A stretch of DNA of 64,000 nt, from assembly GCF_963675965.1 (NCBI RefSeq), contig NZ_OY780935.1, positions 3,641,685 to 3,705,684 of the forward strand. The letters are read 5' to 3'. Of this stretch, positions 57,901 to 64,000 are shown piece after piece (position 1 is the stretch's first letter; the number at the start of each line of letters is the position of its first letter). A program made the position numbers and the translations under genes. The notes beneath the pieces are model-generated. The model saw only the letters and a program-made list of their open reading frames with translations. It was not told the DNA's origin and did not search any database. This stretch comes from an uncultured Celeribacter sp. (GTDB lineage: Bacteria > Pseudomonadota > Alphaproteobacteria > Rhodobacterales > Rhodobacteraceae).

Positions 57901-58965
57901 ATGCATAAAGCGATAACCATTGCAGAACTTGCCGACCGGCTGGGCATGCCGTTTGTCGGGCAGGGCGATCTGGTCGTGCGCAGTGCCTCCGAGCCGCAGG
58001 ACGCTGGCCCGGACCAGCTGGCGCTGGCGATGGATCCGAAGTTTGCCCCTGCAATTGCCAAAGGCCACGCGAAAGCCGCTGTGCTTTGGGCCGATGCAGA
58101 CTGGCAGGCACTGGGGTTGAGTGCGGCCATTCTGGTGTCGCGCGGTCGTCTGGCGATGGCCGGGATCACAGCCACATTCGCACCGGGTCTGGGGCTGGCC
58201 GAGGGCATTCACCCCTCCGCCGTCATCGACCCCACCGCAGAGATCGGACCGGGGGCCGCCATCGGCCCGCTCGTTGTCATTGGCCCGGGCGCTAAGATCG
58301 GGCGCAATGCACAGATCGCGGCGCAGGTCTCCATCGGGGCGGGGGTGCAACTGGGGGAGGATGCGCTGATCCATCCCGGCGTCAAGATCGGTGCCCATGC
58401 CGTCATCGGCGATCGTCTGATTGCTCAGCCGGGCGGCGTGATCGGATCGGACGGGTTTTCCTTTGTCACCCAGCAGAAATCTGCCGTCGAAGAGGCGCGT
58501 GAAACCCTGGGTGAAACCGTTGAGGCCGCGGGCCAGCCCTGGATGCGGATCGCCTCGATCGGTTCGGTCGTGATCGGCGATGACGTTGAACTGGGCGCCA
58601 ATGTCACCATCGATCAGGGGACCATTCGCCCGACGCGGATCGGGGACGGGACCAAGCTCGACAATCAGGTGCATATTGGCCACAACGTCGTGGTCGGGCG
58701 CCATTGTCTGCTTTGCGGTCAGGTCGGGATCGCCGGTTCGACCGTTATTGGTGATTTCTGCGTCATGGGCGGTCAGGCCGGCGCCGCAGACAATCTGACC
58801 ATCGGGGCCGGGGCAATCATCGGCGCAGGGACCGGGGTTCTGTCCAATGTCGCCAAAGGCAAGGCGATGATGGGCTATCCGGCGGTTGCGATGCAGACCC
58901 ATATCGACATGTACAAGGCTTTGCGGCGCCTGCCGCGGCTTTTGGGCAAGCTGCGCGGGGAATGA
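57901..58965 (+). CDS. lpxD: UDP-3-O-acylglucosamine N-acyltransferase
   Basis: 354 aa. Uridine-binding N-terminal domain (about 1-100) and a left-handed beta helix with hexapeptide repeats (VIDPTAEIGPGAAIG, IGRNAQIAAQVSIG). Catalytic His in NQVHIGHNVVVG. Third step of lipid A synthesis, using an acyl-ACP; the next genes encode an ACP and a ketosynthase. Confidence 0.95.
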   Translation: MHKAITIAELADRLGMPFVGQGDLVVRSASEPQDAGPDQLALAMDPKFAPAIAKGHAKAAVLWADADWQALGLSAAILVSRGRLAMAGITATFAPGLGLAEGIHPSAVIDPTAEIGPGAAIGPLVVIGPGAKIGRNAQIAAQVSIGAGVQLGEDALIHPGVKIGAHAVIGDRLIAQPGGVIGSDGFSFVTQQKSAVEEARETLGETVEAAGQPWMRIASIGSVVIGDDVELGANVTIDQGTIRPTRIGDGTKLDNQVHIGHNVVVGRHCLLCGQVGIAGSTVIGDFCVMGGQAGAADNLTIGAGAIIGAGTGVLSNVAKGKAMMGYPAVAMQTHIDMYKALRRLPRLLGKLRGE

Positions 58966-59072
58966 ACCTGCGTCACGTCGGGATGACCTGTCGACATTTG
59001 GCGCAAAAATCTGTTTCAAAGGTGGGCAATACCGACTAAATCAGGCGCAAGCGAGACTTCGAGGAGACGAAC

Positions 59073-59339
59073 ATGGCGACGGATGTCAAAGACAAGATCA
59101 TCGAGATCATTGCGGAGCAGGCCGTTCTGGAGCCTTCCGATGTGAGCCTTGATCAATCTCTGGAAGAGCTTGGCATCGACAGCCTTGGTCTGGTCGAAAG
59201 CATTTTCGCGATTGAAGAGGCTTTTGATATTTCCGTGCCCTTCAACGCCAATGAACCGGAGCAATCTGATTTCGACATTTCCTCGGTGGCTGCCATCGTG
59301 AAAGCCGTCGAAGGGCTGATTGAAGAACAGAAAGCATGA
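59073..59339 (+). CDS. Acyl carrier protein, specialised
   Basis: 88 aa. Phosphopantetheine Ser37 in GIDSLGLVES. Helices and length fit ACP, but the sequence differs from housekeeping AcpP and has the acidic NEPEQSDFDI insertion. Overlaps the ketosynthase start by 4 bp. Probably serves a special acyl chain, perhaps for lipid A given lpxD just upstream. Confidence 0.85.
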   Translation: MATDVKDKIIEIIAEQAVLEPSDVSLDQSLEELGIDSLGLVESIFAIEEAFDISVPFNANEPEQSDFDISSVAAIVKAVEGLIEEQKA

Positions 59340-60547
59340 GACGCGTCGTCATCACCGGTGCCGGCACGGTCAATGCCCTCGGGCTGGATGTGCCATCGAC
59401 GCTCAAGGCCATGTCCGAGGGCCAGTGTGGCATCAAAGAGCTGAATTTCCGGGATGTGGACCGTCTGGCGATCAAAATCGGCGGACAGATTCATGACTGG
59501 GACACCGAAGGGCGTTTCAATCGTCAGCAAATGGCGCTCTACGACCGCTTCACCCAGTTCACGCTGGTGGCGGCTGAGGAGGCGATCAAACAGTCCGGGC
59601 TGGAGTTCATCGGTGATCTGGCGGTGCGCTCCGGGGTCATTCTGGGCACGTCGGGCGGCGGTCTGACGACGCAGGATGAAAATTACCGGATGGTCTATGA
59701 AGAGGGCAAGAACCGCGTCCATCCCTTTGTCGTGCCCAAGCTGATGAACAACGCAGGCTGTTCGCATGTCTCGATGGAATACAACCTGAAAGGTCCGTCT
59801 TTCACTGTGGCGACAGCCTGTGCCAGTTCCAACCACGCCATGGGGCAGGCCTTCAACATGGTACGCTGTGGCATGGCCACGGCCATGGTGACGGGTGGTT
59901 CGGAATCCATGTTGTGCTTTGGCGGTGTGAAAGCCTGGGAAGGGCTGCGGGTCATGTCCAAGGACGCCTGCCGTCCGTTCAGCATGAACCGCAACGGTAT
60001 GGTACAGGGCGAGGGGGCTGCGGTCTTCGTCTTCGAGGATTATGAACATGCCAAGAAACGCGGTGCGGATATTCTGGCCGAGGTGATCGGCTTTGCCATG
60101 ACCTCGGATGCCTCCGACATTGTGATGCCGTCGAAACAAGGGGCTGCACGGGCCATCTCGGGGGCGATCAGCGATGCGCGGATCAACCGCGAAGAGATCG
60201 GCTATATCAATGCCCATGGCACCGGGACGGCGGCCAATGACAAAACCGAATGTGCCGCCGTGGCGGATGCGCTTGGGCATCATGCCGACAACATCATGAT
60301 TTCCTCGACAAAATCCATGCATGGGCACCTCATCGGGGGCACCGGTGCGGTGGAGCTTTTGGCCTGTATCATGGCGCTGCGGGACGGGGTCATCGCGCCG
60401 ACGATCAATTACGAAGAGCCTGATCCGGAATGCGCACTTGATGTGGTGCCCAATGAGGCAAGAGATGCCAAGGTTGACGTGGCGCTGTCCAATGCCTTTG
60501 CCTTTGGCGGGTTGAATGCGGTGCTGGCGCTGCGTCGCGCGGCCTGA
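59336..60547 (+). CDS. Beta-ketoacyl-ACP synthase (KAS II-like)
   Basis: 403 aa thiolase-fold enzyme. Catalytic Cys in VATACASSNHAMG (near 163), His in NAHGTGTAANDKTE and in KSMHGHLIGGTGA, and the GGLNAVLA end. Elongates acyl-ACP by two carbons. With the partner ACP it forms a dedicated chain-making unit next to lpxD. Confidence 0.92.
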   Translation: MRRVVITGAGTVNALGLDVPSTLKAMSEGQCGIKELNFRDVDRLAIKIGGQIHDWDTEGRFNRQQMALYDRFTQFTLVAAEEAIKQSGLEFIGDLAVRSGVILGTSGGGLTTQDENYRMVYEEGKNRVHPFVVPKLMNNAGCSHVSMEYNLKGPSFTVATACASSNHAMGQAFNMVRCGMATAMVTGGSESMLCFGGVKAWEGLRVMSKDACRPFSMNRNGMVQGEGAAVFVFEDYEHAKKRGADILAEVIGFAMTSDASDIVMPSKQGAARAISGAISDARINREEIGYINAHGTGTAANDKTECAAVADALGHHADNIMISSTKSMHGHLIGGTGAVELLACIMALRDGVIAPTINYEEPDPECALDVVPNEARDAKVDVALSNAFAFGGLNAVLALRRAA

Positions 60548-60597
60548 GGACATGCCCTAGTTTTCTAAGTTAAGGGGCCGACTTTAGACACTGAAAT

Positions 60598-60634
60598 AAA
60601 AAGCGCCGCCTGTGGTCGCAGGCGGCGCTTTCTG
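60598..60634. terminator. Strong convergent terminator
   Basis: AAAGCGCCGCCTG and CAGGCGGCGCTTT arms, 13 bp, around a 6-base loop. Serves both the ketosynthase operon and the IalB-like gene that faces it. Confidence 0.9.
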
Positions 60635-60654
60635 TAGCTCTGAGGAAGGTTGCC

Positions 60655-61308
60655 TTATTCGGCGGGCTGTGCCTCTTCGGCGGCAGCGCGGGCGGCCTCG
60701 ACCTCTTCACGCGCGGCGACGTTCAGCTCGGAGACTTTTTCATAGCCTGCGGTGAACCCGGACAGCGACACGTTCAGTTCGACCGGGCTGTTGCTGCCGT
60801 AGGGCACGATAGCAACCTTGCCAGAAGCGCCTTTTTTGAGCAGGTCGATGTCTTCCGTTTTCAGGCCGGCACGTACAAAACAGCCGACCTTGTTACAGAA
60901 GGAGAAGGGGTAGCGACGGCCATTGGCGTCATCGATAAAGAAGGTCAGCTGGGCTTGCAGCTGTGTTTCCAGAGGCACGGTGAAGGTGGCCGCAGCTTCG
61001 ACTTCTTCGCTGCCGATGTGGAACACGGTCACTTCGGCCACTTCGGTGCCGTCGGAGTCCTTCAGCAGTTGATACATGCTGCAGGGGTCTGGCTGGCCTT
61101 CGGGGGCCTTGAGGCAGCGAATTTCCCAGTCGCCATGGGTCTCCAGCGTGTAGGGGCGGCCCACATCCGACGCATCGCTGGCGGCGGCACCGTCAACCGG
61201 CGTGCCGGCAGACAGGGCAGCATCCTGCGCAGCCATCGGGAATGCAGTCCCCAGAGAAATCAGCGCTGCGGAAAGCAACGTCGCGGTCTTGCGAGAGATG
61301 GAGGTCAT
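60655..61308 (-). CDS. Invasion-associated locus B (IalB) family protein
   Basis: 217 aa from ATG 61308 (GGATC upstream). Signal peptide to about residue 27 (AFPMAAQ). Family pattern: GDWEIRCLK, PDPCSMYQLL, then FHIGS, VPLETQLQAQLTFFIDD and FCNKVGCFVRAGL. Four Cys probably form disulfides. Periplasmic, function unclear outside Bartonella, where IalB helps host-cell entry. C-terminus is Ala/Glu-rich. Confidence 0.88.
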   Translation of the reverse strand: MTSISRKTATLLSAALISLGTAFPMAAQDAALSAGTPVDGAAASDASDVGRPYTLETHGDWEIRCLKAPEGQPDPCSMYQLLKDSDGTEVAEVTVFHIGSEEVEAAATFTVPLETQLQAQLTFFIDDANGRRYPFSFCNKVGCFVRAGLKTEDIDLLKKGASGKVAIVPYGSNSPVELNVSLSGFTAGYEKVSELNVAAREEVEAARAAAEEAQPAE

Positions 61309-61783
61309 TCTTGATCCATATGTTGGTTTCAAATTTCTGCCGTTGTCTAACATGCCACAGGGTCTGTGTCAGGGTGATTTATGGCACTTTCATGTGAGTT
61401 TGGCGTCGTTTGACCGACAGTGGCGGAATTTTGCAAAGCTTTGGTTAACGAGCGCAGGGACTGTGCTGATCTTGTGGTTGAAAAGCGAAAACCTCGGCAA
61501 TGCCGAGGCTTTTGCTGACCATCCGGTCATGATCTTGCGATCTTTGACTTCTCCCCGTCGGACTTGGCCGACTTATTGCGACAACGGTATGACAGGAAAA
61601 AACAGGCGTCAACGGAAAAAGTCACAGTTATTTGACCAGACGATCAAGGTTTCGACGGGCGCGGCCTGGAGGGGTTGAAAACAGTCGCAAGGGAAGGCTG
61701 GCATCGCGCCCTCAAAGTCGTATTGTTCCTCTAAGGTGGCCGCAGCATTTGTGAAGGCCTGCGATAGAGTGAGAGGACACGGG
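61309..61783. other. Gene-free stretch with an orphan hairpin
   Basis: 475 bp with no supported gene. A terminator-like hairpin at 61492-61508 (CCTCGGC and GCCGAGG, flanked by AAAA and CTTTT) has no gene ending at it, so a small RNA is possible. Confidence 0.5.
61492..61512. terminator. Orphan terminator-like hairpin
   Basis: CCTCGGC-AAT-GCCGAGG followed by CTTTT and preceded by AAAA on the plus strand. Works in principle both ways. The nearest plus-strand gene starts 280 bp later. Confidence 0.55.
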
Positions 61784-63355
61784 ATGGGCGATCAGATTTT
61801 CGTTGGCGGCGGCGGTGAAGGCTATCAGGAAGCGCAGTCGTTGCTGCTGGGGTGCGGCAATCGTCATGGGCTGATCGCGGGGGCGACGGGGACGGGCAAA
61901 ACCGTCACCCTGCAAATTCTGGCCGAGGGGTTTTCGGCCGCCGGGGTGCCGGTCTTTCTGTCTGACGTCAAAGGCGACCTGTCCGGGCTGGCGAAATCCG
62001 GTTCGGCCGAGACTAAGACCCATGATGCCTTTTCCAGCCGCGCCGAAACCATCGGGCTGGAGAGTTACAGCTATCAGGCCTTTCCGGTGACCTTTTGGGA
62101 TCTGTTCGGCGAACAGGGCCATCCGATCCGGACGACGGTGGCGGACATGGGGCCGCTGCTGCTGTCACGTCTGTTGGGGCTGACCGAGGCGCAGGAAGGC
62201 GTGATTAATGTCGCGTTCCGGGTTGCCGATGAGCAGGGGTTGCCGCTGCTGGATCTGAAGGATCTGCAGGCGCTTCTGGTCTGGTGTGGCGAAAATGCCG
62301 AGGCGCTGACACTGCGCTACGGCAATATTTCGAAATCCTCTTTGGGGGCCATTCAGCGCGATCTTCTGGTGCTGGAAAACCAGGGCGGCGATCTGTTGTT
62401 CGGGGAACCGGCGCTGGATCTGGCGGATGTGATGACCACGGATGGCGATGGGCGGGGACGGATCAATATTCTGGCTTCGGACCGGTTGATGGCGGCGCCC
62501 GGCCTTTATGCCACCTTTTTGCTGTGGCTGCTGTCCGAGCTGTTCGAAGAGCTGCCCGAGGTGGGCAACCCGGACAAGCCCAAGCTGGTGTTCTTTTTCG
62601 ATGAGGCGCATCTTCTGTTCGATGATGCGCCCAAGGCGCTGGTCGATAAGGTCGAACAGGTGGCCCGGTTGATCCGTTCGAAAGGGGTCGGTGTCTATTT
62701 CGTGACCCAGAATCCCGACGATATTCCTGAGGATATTCTCGGACAGCTCGGCAACCGGGTGCAGCATGCGCTGCGCGCCTTTACCGCGCGCGATCAGAAG
62801 GCCTTGCGTCTGGCGGCGGAAACCTATCGTATCAACCCGCGTTTCGACATTGAAGACGCGATCAAAGAGGTCGGGACAGGGGAGGCGGTCACCTCTTTTC
62901 TGGAACGCAAGGGCGTGCCGGGCATGGCCGAGCGGACGTTGATCCGTCCCCCGAGTTCCCAGCTTGGCCCGATCACTCCGGAAGAACGTGCCGGGGTGAT
63001 TGCAGCGTCGCCGGTGTGGGGCAAATATGACACTGTTCTGGACCGGGAAAGCGCGTTTGAAATCCTGAGCAAACGTGCCGAGGCCGCCGCGAAAGCTGCC
63101 GAGGATGCCGAGGTCTCAGCCCAGCAGGCGGAGGCCGAACCGGAGAGCGGCCGGGCCAGACTGGAACGGGAATTCACCAAAGCGCGGCGCTACGATGGCA
63201 AGGCTTATAGCCGTCCGCGGTCGACCTCGACGCGTTCGAAGTCCAAAGAAGGTGTGGCCGAGGTGGTGACCAACCTGGTGATCAAGGAACTGAAAGGTAC
63301 CACGGGGCGCCGCATTGTGCGGGGCATTCTGGGCGGATTGTTCAAAGCCCGCTGA
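61784..63355 (+). CDS. HerA/DUF853-type ATPase
   Basis: 523 aa from ATG 61784. Walker A GATGTGKT (near 34), Walker B LVFFFDEAHLL (near 270), then FVTQNPDDIPEDILGQLGNRVQHALRAFT with a sensor Gln and Arg finger. The family is called DUF853 (HerA-like, YjgR in E. coli). The C-terminal 90 residues are charged (EAAAKAAEDAEVSAQQ). Probably a DNA or protein motor; role unknown. Confidence 0.88.
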   Translation: MGDQIFVGGGGEGYQEAQSLLLGCGNRHGLIAGATGTGKTVTLQILAEGFSAAGVPVFLSDVKGDLSGLAKSGSAETKTHDAFSSRAETIGLESYSYQAFPVTFWDLFGEQGHPIRTTVADMGPLLLSRLLGLTEAQEGVINVAFRVADEQGLPLLDLKDLQALLVWCGENAEALTLRYGNISKSSLGAIQRDLLVLENQGGDLLFGEPALDLADVMTTDGDGRGRINILASDRLMAAPGLYATFLLWLLSELFEELPEVGNPDKPKLVFFFDEAHLLFDDAPKALVDKVEQVARLIRSKGVGVYFVTQNPDDIPEDILGQLGNRVQHALRAFTARDQKALRLAAETYRINPRFDIEDAIKEVGTGEAVTSFLERKGVPGMAERTLIRPPSSQLGPITPEERAGVIAASPVWGKYDTVLDRESAFEILSKRAEAAAKAAEDAEVSAQQAEAEPESGRARLEREFTKARRYDGKAYSRPRSTSTRSKSKEGVAEVVTNLVIKELKGTTGRRIVRGILGGLFKAR

Positions 63356-63357
63356 GT

Positions 63358-64000
63358 TTAAGCGGCTATCACCGAAGAGCTGTCCGGCGGCATGCCGCCG
63401 GGCGCCAGATGCACGGTCAGGGCATGATCATGGCCCGCGATGGTGATCTCATAGACAGTCTGGTCGTCATCCATCGGCGCGATATGCAGATCGTCCGGGG
63501 CGAATTCTCCCAAGCCTTCGATTGCGAGAACATCCTCGCGCCCGTCAAAATCTGTGATTGTTGCGCTGGGGATGCCGCCCATGTCCGGCGAAAACTCTGC
63601 TTCGAAAATCGGGGCGCTGTCGTCAAATGGCTCAAGGTCCGTGCCGACGTCAGCTGTCTGTGCGCCGCTGGCTTCGATCTCCGGGGCTGTGAGGTCTTGA
63701 TCCGCCTGCCAGTCCGGGGCGCTGTTGTCATTGTCCGGCGGTAGCACCATACGGGCCTCGGACCCGCCAAGGACCAACAGTCCCGGTGTTTCAAATGTGT
63801 CGATGCTCTCATCGGGCAGGCCGTAATCGAGCATTGTAGGCGCTGGGATGGGGGCCGGAGCCTCCATGTCAAAGTCGTCGCCGCCGGGGGCGGCATCGGC
63901 TTCGGCATCTGAAAACCAGCCGTCCAGCAAACCGTTTTGCCCGGTGCTGTAATCGGTCATGACAAAATCATCCGCGGGCATGTCATCGTCATCATGGCCG
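63358..64000 (-). CDS. Acidic, low-complexity protein, partial
   Basis: At least 213 codons; the frame stays open to the right edge (HDDDD codons before the ATG at 63981), so the start is probably outside. Very acidic (many Asp, Glu, Pro, Ala) with a more ordered C-terminus (TVYEITIAGHDHALTVHLAPGGM). Resembles secreted or surface-associated acidic proteins of roseobacters, but I recognise no family. Stop lies 2 bp from the HerA-like stop. Confidence 0.65.
   Translation of the reverse strand, partial: GHDDDDMPADDFVMTDYSTGQNGLLDGWFSDAEADAAPGGDDFDMEAPAPIPAPTMLDYGLPDESIDTFETPGLLVLGGSEARMVLPPDNDNSAPDWQADQDLTAPEIEASGAQTADVGTDLEPFDDSAPIFEAEFSPDMGGIPSATITDFDGREDVLAIEGLGEFAPDDLHIAPMDDDQTVYEITIAGHDHALTVHLAPGGMPPDSSSVIAA

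Overview
The window looks like chromosome of a Rhodobacteraceae (roseobacter-type) alphaproteobacterium. It is GC-rich, uses ATGA start-stop overlaps freely, and carries family-typical genes: a two-domain cold-shock protein, an IalB-like protein, a YcbB-type L,D-transpeptidase, an lpxD-ACP-ketosynthase cluster and a TAXI TRAP transporter.

Left core (1 to about 15.8 kb): the end of pdxH, a double cold-shock protein, a DUF192 protein and tRNA-Pro(UGG). A TPP riboswitch precedes thiC-thiM-thiE. thiD converges on this operon and has its own TPP riboswitch, which now heads a collapsed Nudix gene overlapping thiD. After a 400-bp IS5 relic come a BKACE/DUF849 enzyme, a class III aminotransferase, a divergent RpiR regulator, a TAXI TRAP binding protein, a fused permease and a UspA protein, which together read as uptake and breakdown of an unidentified small acid or amine. 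Unrecognised gene debris and a HEPN-domain gene follow.

Island (15857-51838, about 36 kb): bounded by an exact 18-bp direct repeat of the 3' end of tRNA-Asn(GUU). A 621-aa tyrosine integrase lies beside the tRNA, and mobC-relaxase genes show it is (or was) mobilisable. The far end holds a membrane-segment-free FtsH-like AAA+/M41 protein, a zinc-ribbon GIY-YIG protein, an unknown 173-aa protein and a divergent RHH regulator. The middle is a stress and energy cargo: a Crp/Fnr regulator, small membrane and CsbD proteins, an OmpA lipoprotein, the complete arginine deiminase pathway (transporter, arcA, arcB, arcC), a complete nine-gene N-type (probably Na+-translocating) ATPase operon in order D-C-Q-R-B-E-F-A-G, a cupin, DUF883 and holin-like membrane proteins, a short-chain dehydrogenase, a MacAB-like export system and cbpA-cbpM. 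Eight Fnr-like palindromes (YTRAY-N4-RTYAR) lie upstream of most of these units, which suggests one low-oxygen or energy-stress regulon carried as a block. The island is partly decayed: phaC, a CPA1 antiporter and an IS110 transposase are broken, one SDR start is frameshifted, and one small gene has lost a membrane tail to a stop codon.

Right core (51.8 to 64 kb): MBL-fold hydrolase, sensor kinase, YegP-like protein, M15/DUF882 peptidase, L,D-transpeptidase, lpxD-ACP-ketosynthase, IalB-like protein, HerA/DUF853 ATPase and an acidic protein running off the end. The theme is the cell envelope.
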